Source: Aporrectodea caliginosa (lineage: Eukaryota; Annelida; Clitellata; Crassiclitellata; Lumbricidae). Taken from it: a stretch of 64,000 nucleotides of DNA. Position 1 is the first letter of the stretch. Each line of letters opens with the position of its first letter. The stretch covers positions 80,001-144,000 of the forward strand of contig JACEVL010000696.1 in NCBI GenBank assembly GCA_020284085.1, given 5' to 3'. Made by a program: the position numbers and the translations under genes. This document shows, one piece after another, positions 1 to 12,427 of this stretch. The notes under the pieces are model-generated. The model ran no database searches and was not told where the DNA came from. It saw only the letters and a program-made list of their open reading frames with translations.

Positions 1-142
1 CCGAATATATGTACCCACCGCGACCACCACAGAAATATGGATCCATTTAGTAAAATCATACATTCATAAAATATATAGATAAGTAAATCAAGGAAGCAAC
101 TATAGTACTATACATACTTATTAGCAGCTGCAAACTTGAAGG

Positions 143-1268
143 CAGGTGGACTGGGAGTTCAAGCGGCCCGGGAAAAAAACAAAAAGCGGCCCTAACTTCA
201 TGACTTTTATTTTCTTTGTGCATTTTTTCATGCATACCCGAGGGCCAGTGACCTCCAAAGTCATGGGTCACTTTACAAATTACATTATGCAATAACAAAA
301 AACGATAAATCGCATATATAATTTATAATTATATATAAAATATTAAGAATGCGTCAACTCAAGTTATAAATCAATTTATTCGGACTCACTGTGATGGTAT
401 TATTGCTGTTTATAGTATTAGCAACTTCTTTAAGCCGGGTGCCATTTCGGCTACATGATCTATAATTGTGTCATTATTCAGTTCACTTAAAACATCGGTT
501 TCTGTTGACATAAGCATAAAAGCTTCAAGGTGTGTAGATGACAATGAGCTTCGCAAGCGATTCTTAATGTATTTCAATTTAGAGAAAGATCTCTCACAAG
601 CTACTTGGGTAGACGACAGAGTCAATAAAAGTTTATATGCACTAAAGAGATGCTTGTATGCTTGCCCATAGAAACTGTATTTATGTAGTACAGAAAAGCA
701 GCAAACAGGACATTTTTTGCAAAATTTGTCGGGTTGTTTACTTGCAGAAGGTGTTTGTTGAGAGCTGGTGTCTTCAGTTTGAATTGGAGTGGCTTTAAAT
801 AAATCGACTAGATTTCGGCATTTAGCTCCATCTTTACCAAGAATCTTTAGTTTCTTATCTCTTACTTTCTCCGCACCACCTTTACATTTACGTTTCGGAT
901 TTATATCACTCATAACCGTAACATATCTTATTTAATTAATATTACTTATTACTAACTAACAAATTTAAAAGAAATTTTATCAAAACAAACTCAGTGGAAG
1001 ACGCCGGAAGTAGAATGGAAGATGTAAATTCTTATCTAACATGGCGGCCGCTGGCTGTACGGAGCACTGTAGGTAAGTAAGTATGCATTGCTCTTTTTCA
1101 GTTAATTTACAAACCGGTTAACCGAAACTAAAAACCGGTTAACCGATGCCGCAATTTTTTGTAATAAAACCTGTATCATCTGTACTAAATTGATTAAATT
1201 ATTATATCACCGGTCCTGGCGGCCCACCGGGAATCTTCCCGGTGTCCCGGCGGCCCAGTCCACCCCTG
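143..1268 (-). mobile_element. Internally deleted hAT transposon with 8-bp target duplication
   Basis: The left end begins CAGGTGGACTGGG. The right end, reverse complemented, begins CAGGGGTGGACTGGG, so the element has hAT-style CAG termini and imperfect inverted repeats. It is flanked on both sides by the same 8-bp sequence CTTGAAGG (135-142 and 1269-1276), the target-duplication length typical of hAT elements. It is only 1126 bp long and contains a short transposase remnant on the minus strand, so it is non-autonomous. The exact 8-bp duplication suggests fairly recent movement. Confidence 0.9.
410..913 (-). pseudogene. hAT transposase remnant, N- and C-terminal ends joined in frame
   Basis: The 167-codon frame keeps a basic N-terminus and then, around residue 75, passes directly into a typical hAT C-terminal dimerisation segment (LLTLSSTQVACERSFSKLK followed by NRLRSSL). 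The zinc-finger and catalytic core found in full-length relatives of several hundred residues is missing. The sequence resembles ZMYM1-like/hAT transposases (family recognition from memory). It starts with ATG at 913 and stops just before the left end of the element. An internal deletion that preserved frame is the simplest explanation. It cannot be an active transposase, but it could encode a dimerisation-only polypeptide. Confidence 0.8.
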
Positions 1269-1276
1269 CTTGAAGG

Positions 1277-3465
1277 CTTAGAGTAAATTATTCCATCACA
1301 CATGCACACAAATCACTTAAACCAGTCATGCGTGGATTTATGTGGAAGTAATTAAAACATGAATGCTACGAACCAAATCACTGATACTGTGGTTTAATGT
1401 ATTCACTTTGCAAAAGCGAACCTTGGACCCTGTTTATTGAGACTTTCCTCCCATTCGAGCATCATTCGTGTGCAGGTTAGCTTTTCATTACTGAATAATG
1501 AAATCAGTTAGGTAACAGGAAGTTATTACTGCAATAAACATTATCATTATTCAGCATATTCGAGTTCCACACTATCCGACAACCAAACATCAAGCGATGA
1601 CCCTGAGCAATTGATCGTGAAGGATTTGTCCAAGGCCTTAAACGGTAATCATCTCAGAGGAGAAAGCTCAAACCCGCACCTCCACGTTAAAGGGCGAGGA
1701 CTGAAGTCTATCGAATACCGCTGAAGGTAAAATACTTACCAATAACTAGGCTTACTTTCAGAAACATTTTCAGATCGCCTGGCTTAATGATGCAATACAG
1801 CGACTAAATTTAAATGTAACTATCTCTTATATCAGCTGGTTTGGTAGCCAGAATACTGATAATTGCTATCGACACACTAACCTTTCAATGCATAAGGCCT
1901 ACAATAATATCAAGCACCAATAGCCACTTTTAGCCAAACGACCCAGACAGTATTCATACGGAATTGTCTGTATCACCGCGTGTCTTTTGTAGGCTTGTGG
2001 TCCTATGAAAGGGTGCAACAGTCCATGACATGGGTCCGGCTGTTCACAGACAATTGCCCACGTACTTTCTTGTTTAGCCTGTTTGCCATATTATGTTTCA
2101 AGGTAATTTGGTGTCTTGCTCTCTTTGCTACCTAAGCACCTTGTAGCTAAATCGAGTAATTGAATTTTTCGTAGTATGTATTAGATGCATGGGCAAATTT
2201 ATCAACTCTTCAGAACTGCACATTTGTTGAGCTAAATATATGAAACCGTGCTGAGTCAAGCTAAACAAGGAAAGGAGATACTACTATCTTATACACATTA
2301 ACCACCTATGTAATATATTAAGTTGTACATGGACACACATTCCGTATTGTTTTATTGACTTTCCTTATGAAGCGTGTCTTCCGATTACCTGTGGATCTCT
2401 ATTGAGTCTTTTGTCCACTATTGAATCTGTCCACATGAATTCTGCATTTGTTTTTGTTTTGGAGCGCATTACGAAAACGGTGCTGTGGGAGATTATGCTA
2501 CATATCAGATTCGATTACAGTAGAGACACATTGACTTAGCTCTATATCCACATGATATCCAAGACAGCCTTGATGATAGCCGACATAGTACCCTTGTACA
2601 TGTATATTATGTCACATGTACATTTCAGCCCAACACCACTGGCATACATATTGACAAGAACACATAAATTCATATGCGCAAATAATTAAATCGTTTAGGA
2701 GATATTGGTAAATCTAGACAAACTGAAAAAACTCAAACGCTGTACACAGTACAACTCGATCGTTATTTTAATACCACATAACAGACTTACAATACATGTT
2801 TGACCAACTGCACCATTCACATGTTCATCAGTCAATGCCAGAACTGAGCCATAGTTATAAGCCTATTTCTCATATTATTCATAACACTGTAGCTTTGAAT
2901 GCATTTATGTTTACGGTATATGCACAGCACAGCATAAGAAAGATTTAAACTGAAATTTATTATCAACAATTATTCACTGCCTCAATGAACAGCAGAAAGG
3001 CAGTCATATGCATTCGAATGCAGAATTATATTAGACATATTTAAAATGTTCTCCATTTTCGTATCGAAATAATCTGCCATACAAATGAACTTAATCTAGC
3101 TCTGTAAACTCATAATTATATACATATGTAGGCCTATATCATATAAAACATGGTAATATATGCAGCCTATAGTTGTCTACACAAAACAATTTACAGTTGA
3201 ATCCTTATTATTTGGTAAATGATGCATCAAGCTACAGAATCTTTAAAGATCTTTGATTAGATAAAAAAAACAGGTATGTTTACGCCACAGATGTGTAGGC
3301 CTACATTATAGGCCTACCTATTATACTAGCAAGCAAAATGACACGCTCCGCATACAAAATACATGTAGGTTGTGCGTATGCAGCGTATCCACATAAAGCC
3401 ACCAATGAGCCTTAACCTCAAGACGATGCCGCTGAAGCGTGTAACCAAGCCTTTACCTTTGTACC
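1277..3465. other. Intergenic, no recognisable gene
   Basis: AT-rich sequence with several TAGGCCTA-type palindromes (for example near 3130 and 3300). I see no coding frame with a recognisable domain and no tandem repeat. It lies downstream of lectin receptor gene 1. Confidence 0.5.
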
Positions 3466-3485
3466 TTTATTCTGTTTATTACTAT

Positions 3486-6400
3486 TCATTCTGCTTGATC
3501 GAAGCTAAGACCTTCATAAACGGTGCCTTGCGTCGATGGCTGGTTCATTTTTGAACCTGTAGCTTCTGTGATCGTGGCGTATTGAGCAGCGGAGTTATCC
3601 ATTCTAGTTGTTCCACCGTTTTGCGTTTCATTCATCTCCATTTGGTCGTTTTCTGGAATTTTAGGACTGTTCTCCGATACGAATGTTTTCCTAGACTGTG
3701 AGTTTCCACTTGCGGTGCTGTAAACAAGAGAACCAAAACAGTTCGGTTGTTTACAAATAATGAAAACCAGTTAGTTTATACATATTTCCATTTCACGAGT
3801 TACAATAAGTGCTTGACAGACAAATGTAAAAAAGGCAAAGGTACTGTTTATGCCTGTAATTACAAACAAGTAGGGGAGAGTGCCACAAGACGCACCCCCT
3901 TTTCATTTCTAGCTTGTAGCGTCATAATTTATACCATTATGAAAATACAAAATATGCACTTAGTATGATTTTTTATTGTTCAAAGCATGTGCACTGTCAA
4001 ATAAAACAAATATTGTGCTGTAACAGCTAAATGCTTCAATTTATCTGATGTCAAGGATGGTGCCTCTTGGGAACAGGGTGACCTCAAGAAGCACCCCTCT
4101 GGGTGCGTCTTGGGACAATACGGTTTAACGCTGTACCAGCATGCCAAGTACCATTTGAGCCCTATTGTCCAACATGGGCAAAAACATGTAGACATACAGT
4201 ACTAAAACATTTGTTTTGGCATTGATACGATAAATCGACAAGTTTAAAGCAGCAGTTCGGGCCTAAGCAAAATTGCATGTCAGTCAAATGTCGAGCAACT
4301 ACAGATTAAAAAGGTAATTTCAAATTTCTCGCTCAGAGTAACTCTAGATCTTCCCAGAATTGGGCAACCGAGTTGAAGCACATGTCCCTTCAAAATGTAT
4401 CTGTTAAGTTCTTCTCGGAATTCCAAAATCTTGTTTAACATATGGTAGGACTGCCCATCCTTGAGGGCCGCTCATGCATGCTTGAGTGTTCCCTCTCCAT
4501 ACGATCCTCTGCTTGTCTTTTACTTATAATCCTTTCCGATGATTTGAAAACCAATAAAACCAATCAAATAAAAGTCATCTCAGACCATAGATATTGGTAA
4601 TTACCCAGCTGATTCTATTTCATCTGAACATAATCGTGTTAATTGCCGATATTCCATACTTGCGTACCCAAAACGTACCCGGTGCGTTTTGGGTATACGG
4701 GACATGGTGCGTCTTGGGCTCTGACGGGTCTCCCCTCTAAAGACAATTTATTTTGGTTCACCTTATTTGTTGCTAAAATATACTCTACCACATTTGCAGT
4801 TGATAAAGAGGTTGAGAAACACAAGGAAAGATTATTCCCAAACTGCTCATTAATATTGTGGAAAAGCCTTGTTGAATTATCACTCGCAAAAGTTCAAACA
4901 TGCCGAAAACTTACTTTTGATTCAGAAACCGCTTTCCTCTCCGAACAAAGGACACCGATCAATAATAACATATGGACACGTGATCTACTTATTATGTAAA
5001 TAGGCTACTGCGTTCCTGTTTCAGCCAGTCTGGATATTATATGGGGGTGCGTCTTGGGCATAGGGTGCGTCTTGTGGTACTTTCCCCTACAGTGACACGC
5101 CCGCAAACTATAGAAGTCATGCGTGTCAAAATAAAGCCACCAATAAGCCCTACTACATCAGTCATTGAATTTAGAATTTATTTAGCGCCTCTTAAATGGC
5201 TCTGCTCAGAGGCGCTAAGGACCACGCTACTGAGGAGTGTCAAAAATTTGAGAATGTATGCTTTCATCTGAAATGCAGACTAAAATCAACGTCGACTGCG
5301 AGTGGTTTCTAACTTACAATCAAGGCTCTCTGGAAACACACGAAATCATCTCCCTAACAGAAGTTATGCTTTAATAGAAAAAACGACTGCTCTAAAGTGA
5401 GCAGACTTACAATTGCCAAATTAAAAATATCTAATCTAATCTAAGAACTTCTATCATGATGTTCAAGGCATCAGTCGATGGTATCCACTATGCAAAATCG
5501 TTGTGCTAGCCAAATTCCACACTGAATACGGTCGAAAGCCAAGCAGAGAGTCCAGAAAGACTCCGAAACCACCTACGGAGGAAACTGAAGTGCCATAACG
5601 TAACTGTAATGTGCTAACTAATATAAATGACACACAAACTATAATTTTTATTTGTGGCTACAAGAGGACTAAATGTCAGAGAAATATTTTTCAGTGTTGT
5701 AGAGTTGCACTGATAAAGTGGACAGGATTACCACCTTTGATGAGCCGCTGCCTGCTGCCTTGTGAATTACACAGAGACGCTTTAGAAGCTGTTAAATAAT
5801 ATTAAAATTACTAATTTTTACTGTATTGAAGATATTCTTATAGACCAACCGATGCGAATGCAATGTATGTGTTAATAATGTCTTGCCTGCTTTGACGTTT
5901 TCTTCGAACGATTATAACGACGATGGCAACAACGATTAAGATTAAAACGGGAGGTCCTATTCCAACACCGAGTCCAACTGCCAGAGCGATGTTCACAGGT
6001 CCTAATCAGAAAAAAATGCAAATTTATATTGTTTCAACGGTAATGACTGGATTTATCACTTGAATGTTAACTGCTGAATTCTAGTTTAGCTGTTTCACAA
6101 GTTTAGGATTAGCACTTCGGTGACAGCTTTAAACGATGGGCTTAGATCGTAAATAGTTTAGCGTGGTAATTCTCATCCAGAAGTGCATAACTGCCATTTC
6201 ACCTGATTAGGGCTTGGTTTTGGTGCGGGTTGACACGGGTGCGATAGAAGTTAGGCCTACTAATTACAGTTACTTTGACAGTTCAACGTCGCGCCGTTTG
6301 AATGGTTGGGTCACCATCCTGGAATAACACTCCTCTGAATCTGCACCTCGTTCATGTAACGTACACGAACTCTTTAAAAATGTGTTCTCTTTCACAAGGA

Positions 6401-9400
6401 TAGAGCTGGAAGAGCTTTCGAGTGGATATCTTGAGGAGGCGATATGTAGGCTATACAGTCAAAAAACGAATGCTTAATAATTAAATGAATCAATGACTTA
6501 CAGTCATGTTGAGAGCATACGCACTTTTAAAGGGCATAATTATAGTGAGCAGAATATTGAAATAGGTTTCTGATTTCTCATAATTGCTGAAATGTGTAAA
6601 TAGTTTTTTTCACGTAAAAGAACTTGCCGAAGTCTTGGTGTAGGAGCAACTTCCACCGAAGATATTTGAATCTCGAGATTAAAACACGAAAGCAGATGAG
6701 ATAAAGACGAAGAAAACATTTACACCTAGAGCATGAAGGTTATTAAATTTGTTTTAAATTTAATTGATAACTGGATTATTGTATTTGTGACTCACTTTAT
6801 TCTAATTCATTCATTCATTCGGAAATTTATATAGCGCCTCTTCTAGGAAACTACTCTGAGGGGCTCCCGACTCCAACGCGCTCAAAACCAGAACAGTTTT
6901 AAGTTCAGTGAGGAGATTTGCAGGTAGTCCCAGGGTGTATACGCAACTCTAAAGGAAGACCATTTCAGATCACTGGGCGGAAAAGCTCGATTCCGCATAG
7001 TAGCGGCACGAACAAAGGGAACCAGAAGAACTTCCTTTTTCCGCGGAGCGTAGGAGGCGACGCCTTCGAACACCCGAAATCAAACAGAAGAGCTCACGGA
7101 AGAAAATTAGGACGAGGCCATGGTGACAACGCCAAACCAGGGCTGCTACATTTTACTCAATGCGCTGGCTGATACGCAGCCAGTGAAGGACTTCGAGCAT
7201 GTAGCTAGAGACGTGACCATATTTGGGGAATTGCCCATTGAGGCGCAAGAATCGGTTCAAGCATCAGAGGACAGAGTAGAGCGATGAGCAGTAGTCGAGG
7301 CGCATGAGATGTAAAGATGTTTCCGAGTACCTAGCCAGATGAATTTGGTCTTAGACGGGTTCAAACGCAGTCGATTAGACGACATCCACGCTTCTAGAGC
7401 ATCCATAGTCCCGTGCATGACTCGAACCGCTGAGATTGCGTTGGATAGCAGGCAGTGAGTGTACGCTGGCACCTCGTCAACATATTGCTGCCCTAAAACC
7501 GCATGCGCAATCAGGAGTGGAGCAAGAGTGTAAATAATATACAGAATAGGACCGAGTCCCGGGGCAAACCAAATTTAGCAGATACCCATGGGGACCTGGT
7601 AGAACAATGGACCACACAGGAAGAAAATAGGTTATATCGTTCTACTCAAACCTTCCACGACAACACGGCCAAACTGAAGATTGCCTCAACAAGAAACATA
7701 GAAACATGCCGAAACGTTTGCGTAGCGCCAATCCCTACCTGTATCACTCTTCTGTTCGTCTTCGTTTGGTGAAGCGGAATGCGTTGTGCTGCCGCTGTGT
7801 TCGATTGCTAACGAACTCAGACTTATACCCTTAGATGTAGTTGATGCCGTCGTACAGGCCTGCGTTGGTTTCGGTACCCATTTCATGTTTCCTGATCATT
7901 AAATATTTCTTAGATCAACGACACGGTCACGTGCCAAGTGAGAAATTCAATTATAAACATTAAAAATTATATCATGTTTAGAATACCGTATAAATCCCGT
8001 CACGTTACTATGACATCAATGTCTGATAACTTTAAGGTGGCAAAATTCCACTTTTAGAGAAGAACCTACTCATTTGGCATCCTCGATAAATTGGATGTTC
8101 CTATAAAGGCGAAATAGGGTGTTGAATCTCAAGGAAATCTGCCGTTTTCAACATCTTCCGCACGCCTAAATGTTTGCCTTGTAATGCCTTATAATATTCT
8201 CGCATTTAGTCAGGGCCAATAAGGCTAAGTCGTTGGAACATGCTGCTTATTCACAACCGCTTAGTACAAAAATAGAATAGGTGAGACAGATATGATTAGA
8301 TTACAGTGGGAAGGCTACATAATGGTACTTATTTGAAGCGAGTATTTAGTCCTATTTCATGATATTACTTCTATTAGATAACTCAAATTATCTTGCCTTG
8401 ACATATAAATGGTAACAAGTTAGTGCAGTTCCAATCTCTCCAGCCTGTAAAGTTGTCGTAACTGTCTGTGCTGATGCAGTTAGGAGTTACGTCATCTTGG
8501 CCGTCTGGCTGACCAGTTTTCCACAATGTAAATGTAACATCAGTTGGCAAACAGGTAACTGAAATAATTCAACGCTACGTTATACACTTTATTGACTAAT
8601 CTAATTTGATGTTTCAAGGTCTGATCTAAACTGCCTGGCAAAAATATACTCCAACAGCAGACTCACATTAAAACCAGCCGTCAGGTTTCGGTAGGCTATG
8701 TAATAAAAATGTTGTCCAATCAAACGAATTAGCTTCAAACTTTCTTTGTCAAATTCACCGCTTATTGTGTGTTGATAGCGTAATACCATTCCGCAAATGC
8801 AGGTCTATTTATTTTAAACATAAAAATGGATAGCAAGTTTACCTGCATTTTGCCAAATCCATTTGCTCTTGCGTAGTCCAACCCATACTCCATTAGAGTC
8901 AATTTTTCCTTCAAGAAGAGAAATGTTACTGTACGACGCCAAATCGCCACCATTTGCGAGACATACGTTTCTGGCGCTGAACCAGGATAAACCTTTATGG
9001 TACTTTACATGGCAGTGATTCTCAATGTAGAATGCTGTCTGTTCTGTGTCGTTTTTACAGGAACCTGAACATATAATACATATTGCAAAATGTTTAGGCC
9101 TACATCCGAATTATTAGATGGCCAGAGAAATTCAAAGTGATCAGTGATTATTCACCTAATATTAGGAAATTAAAACCAAAATGTGAAGACCACTTATATT
9201 GGCCATGCATGCTTAAAACACTTTCACTCTAATTTAATGGTTTATAGCAAAATAGGTCGCGCCTTCTCATTGGTTGGCCCCTCGCTCTGGAAGGGGCTTT
9301 TTGGCGCTGTGCTTGCTTCCCAGAATCCATTCTGAATCTCTCTATTCTTGCCTCAAAACTGTTCTTTTCAACCGTGCTGGGGTCGGGAGCGCTCCTGAGT

Positions 9401-12400
9401 AGTAACCTTGAAGGAGCACTATATATAATTCTTCGTAGTGAATGAATGAATGAAAAAATAGAGCGTTTATTTAACTTATTTGAAATATTTTATGTGATCA
9501 GATGAACATCTACATTGAGGAATTAGTACCAGAGACGATGGAAGAGGTGAAGGAGGGCATAAAGGTGGGAGGAAGATTGACGAAAGCACTGAGATTTGCA
9601 GATGACCAGGCGATGTTGGCAGTTAACCAGAATGGGCTACAAAAAATGGTGGATCGGCTAAATAAGATCTCGAAGGAGTATGATATAAAAATAAATATTA
9701 AAAAGACAGAGATTATGAGGATAAGCAAAGGAAAGGAAAGAACAGTAAAGATCACTATAGATGGTAAGGAACAGTAACAAGTTGGAAAATTCTGTTACCT
9801 AGGAAGTATGATCACAAATGATACAAAGTGTTATGAAGAAATAAAGAGAAAAATTGCTATGGGAAAAGAAGCCTTCTATAAAAGAAAGGAATTAATGAGA
9901 GGAAAGCTAAATAAGAATCTGAAAAAAAGAATTATCAAGTCTATGATATGGAGTGTGGTGTTATACGGACCAGAGACATGGACTCTAAGGAAGGAAGACA
10001 TCAGAAGATTGGAGGCCTTCGAGATGTGGATATGGCGAAGAATGGAGAGAGTCAGCTGGATGGATCGGACGACAAATGAGGACATACTACAAATGGTGGA
10101 CGAAAAAAGATCCATGATAGGGATAATAAGAAGCCGACAAAGAAAATGGTTGGGCCACATCGTTGAGGGGAGACTCCCTTTTAAGAATTATAATTGAGGG
10201 AAGAATGGAGGGGAAGAAGACAAGAGGAAGACCGAGAATGATGTTGTTGGACTGGATGATGGAGGAAGATTCCAGCAAACTGAAGGAAAGAGCCAGACAA
10301 CGTGATGAATAGCGAAATTGGACGTACGAATCTGCCTAGCAAGGCAGAGAACCAAAAGAAGAAAAAGATCAGATGATGCATCTATATAATATTTGTAAAT
10401 CATCATTAAATCAAAATATGTTGATCGTCTATTATATAGATCGACAATAAGTCTACCCATTGTAGATTGTGCAATTCCTATCGATGGACTCTTAGGTCAT
10501 TAAATTAGAATGGTATTTGTCTGCCATTTATTTAGCAAGGAACGAGATACTTTAAAAGTTTATTTATCTCGCTAGGAAAATATCAGACACTGATGCTCTC
10601 AATTTACCTGATTGAAGTGTATAGGAGCAAACGTAGGAGTAAGTGCTGGATGGTGAAGATGCAGATGGAAAGACTCTATCGGTCGCCATTGATACACAGG
10701 CGTAACTATTTTTATACTCTCTTTGCGAATGAATTTCTAACGGTTAATAACAGATCATCGATAAAACATAGGGCCGTTATAATTATGTCAACCTATAAAA
10801 TTATGTTATTCGTAATAATTAATTAAAATTTACAAGTGATATCGTATTCCTATCTACAACACATAGAATCAATTATTACACAAAGTCAATTGCGTCTAAA
10901 TTGTATACAATATTATTGCTGTAATTAACATTTCAGATAAAATTTATTTTTATTCCATTTATGAGGTACTAGACGGTACCGTTTGCAAGTGGCGCAGCAG
11001 CGCTCTTACTCCACTGCTCTGTGTTCTTGAAGAAATATGAAGATTATGATGTGGGGAAAGATTAAAATACACGAGTGACCTATTATTTTACTGGCTAAAT
11101 CCATGTTTGCTATTGAACGTCACAGATTGATTTTGTCAACAAACTGCACAAATTTATAGGCTGACTCTTTTAGGTCTAGTCCGAGATGCAAATCTCTCTG
11201 GCGAAGAGAGCGAGAGGTACCGAGTTCGAGCCCCGTAGGGCGGATTTGCTTTGTGTTTGCAGGCTGTCTGTTCTGTTAGTAGTTAAGATTTATGTCTTCT
11301 GTCATTTAATGGTGTTCTTGTGAATTGCTTAAATTGCATAACTGTAAAGTGTACCGGTTGCGATGTGTCATCCGGATTGTTTCAATAAAGGAAGAATTAT
11401 ATATATAAATCACAACTGCCAATGTCTGTAAACGTTACAACGTTTTGTAAAATGTTACTCGTTTTCTAGTTACCTGTTCCGTAATATTTGTTTCCATCCA
11501 GCCAACTCCACTGGTTAGGGCTACTGAATGCCTTTGCACCAAGCCATAAACCCATCCGCTCATCTTCAGTAGTTAAATTGCGGATAGCTGCTTCGAAACT
11601 TTCATGATGTTCTAGATTTTCAAAAATTGGCAGTGTTGCATTTATGTCCTTGCATTTTTGCTGTGCTTCTGTCCAATTCCAAGCCTGTCTAGAACTATGA
11701 TCCGGCCTTGTATAATAGACATCTCCGAAAGATAACCTAGGTAGAGGCGGCAGTATTGTTGGTGCGCCCACTGTTGTCAAATACCCTGAAACTGCAATAC
11801 ATTAGAACGGGAGATGGAATTTTTCAACAACAGCTAAATTATCATCTATGTAAATGGCCGTTTAGGCCTATGTATGGACCTCCAAATAAAAGTATGCCTG
11901 ACTGAAATATTTATAGGTGTATCTATTATCTACAGAAACACTTCCTGAAGTGGTGCTTGTGGCGCCGAGAAATTTCTCAAATATTACATGGGTTATGTAG
12001 TCCTGCAGTTAAACTGACACAGACATCCACTTTGAAACAATAGGATAAGAGAACCATTCTAAGTGTTGCAATAAATAGATAGAAAAACATCTTATGAATA
12101 CAATGGAATATAAGGAAGATGGACGTCCGCAATCAATTATTGTCATTTACATGTACATACTCGGCCATCAAGATGGCGCCCACGCTATATCAAGTGTCAA
12201 CCTGACATCTGAACCTGATATCTGAACTCCATCACTTTCGAAAACAGTGCCTTCCTGAAAATCAACAACCTCTTAACAGACGGATAAAGCATTACATCGA
12301 CTATAATACATGTCGCAGTTACGAATGGAATCAATTATAACTCTTAGCACTCACCAACGACTATAATGGCTTTCAAAAGCATGTTGATCGCAAGATTCGT

Positions 12401-12427
12401 ACAGTATGTCAAAACGACAAGTCGCAT
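3486..12427 (-). CDS. Lectin receptor gene 1: two-CTLD transmembrane receptor, tail type A
   Basis: Eight exons in transcript order: 12427-12355 (start and signal peptide), 11785-11474 and 10736-10608 (CTLD1), 9064-8843 and 8558-8397 (CTLD2), 7891-7739 (Ser/Thr-rich stalk), 6001-5887 (membrane span), 3717-3486 (tail, TGA). All junctions are phase 1 except the last, which is phase 2; the frame closes at 465 residues. CTLD1 shows the WLGAKAF...WSWLDG core. CTLD2 has QPD, the galactose-type position-specific motif of C-type lectins, followed by WRDWNC. The membrane segment is glycine then Ile/Val-rich and ends in RRKR. The cytoplasmic tail has YATI and, 17 residues later, YEGL near the C-terminus. 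Donors after the 8397 and 5887 exon ends are GC rather than GT. Two AATAAA signals follow the stop (minus strand, 3466-3480). A type I cell-surface lectin receptor is inferred; ligand unknown. Confidence 0.82.
3873..5087. mobile_element. 1.2-kb inverted-repeat element with TA target duplication
   Basis: The two ends match as inverted repeats of about 25 bp: GGGGAGAGTGCCACAAGACG on the left, and the reverse complement of the right end begins GGGGAAAGTACCACAAGACG. TA dinucleotides flank both ends (3871-3872 and 5088-5089), as in Tc1/mariner-type insertions. The core GTGCGTCTTGGG recurs inside near 4103, 4682, 4706, 5045 and 5065, so subterminal motifs are repeated. I recognise no transposase; the 118-codon plus-strand frame at 4643 is unassigned. 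It sits in the last intron of receptor gene 1. Confidence 0.7.
5160..5225 (-). repeat. LINE/SINE 3'-tail fragment
   Basis: Contains the TTAGCGCCTCTT...CAGAGGCGCT motif shared by the 3' ends of the local LINE and SINE copies (compare 6829-6870 and 41838-41880). Only the tail is present. Confidence 0.5.
6808..7560 (-). pseudogene. LINE (CR1/L2-like) reverse transcriptase fragment and 3' end
   Basis: Read on the minus strand, 7500-7260 encodes a reverse-transcriptase palm segment: a YVDE (decayed YADD) box, then AYTHCLLSNAI and EAWMSSNRLRLNPSKTKFIW, the conserved region after the catalytic box. A decayed C-terminal segment follows near 7070-6882. The 3' tail holds the GGGGCTCCCGAC/AGCGCC region and ends in an ATTC/GAAT simple repeat at 6810-6830. 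It is 5'-truncated and has stops and shifts. It lies in the intron between the stalk and membrane exons of receptor gene 1, in the same orientation as the gene. Confidence 0.75.
9230..9462 (+). mobile_element. CR1-like LINE 3'-end fragment
   Basis: A decayed frame similar to the LINE C-terminus (TCATTGGTTGGCCCCTCGCT, reading like SLVGPSLW) is followed by GGGAGCGCTCCTGAGTAG, CTTGAAGGAGCACTATATA and a (GAAT)n tail. The tail matches the 3' end of the tRNA-derived SINEs in this window, which identifies the likely SINE/LINE partnership. Confidence 0.6.
9490..10380 (+). pseudogene. 5'-truncated LINE reverse transcriptase
   Basis: The plus-strand frame encodes a reverse-transcriptase palm with the catalytic FADD box near 9598-9609 (ALRFADDQAMLA), then KINIKKTEIMRIS and FCYLGSMI. 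The thumb and C-terminal region read IWSVVLYGPETWTL and IRSRQRKWLGHI. A TAA at 9775-9777 interrupts the frame and a shift near 10180 moves it again (GKKTRGRPRMMLLDW), so it is dead. The sequence belongs to a non-LTR clade different from the CR1-like fragments nearby. It lies in the intron between CTLD1 and CTLD2 of receptor gene 1, opposite in orientation. Confidence 0.85.
11165..11245 (+). repeat. Possible tRNA-like SINE remnant
   Basis: GAGTTCGAGCCCC resembles a pol III B box and is preceded about 40 bp upstream by a GGCGAAGAG-type segment. No convincing cloverleaf could be folded by eye, so I treat it as a weak SINE-like remnant and not a tRNA gene. Confidence 0.25.
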
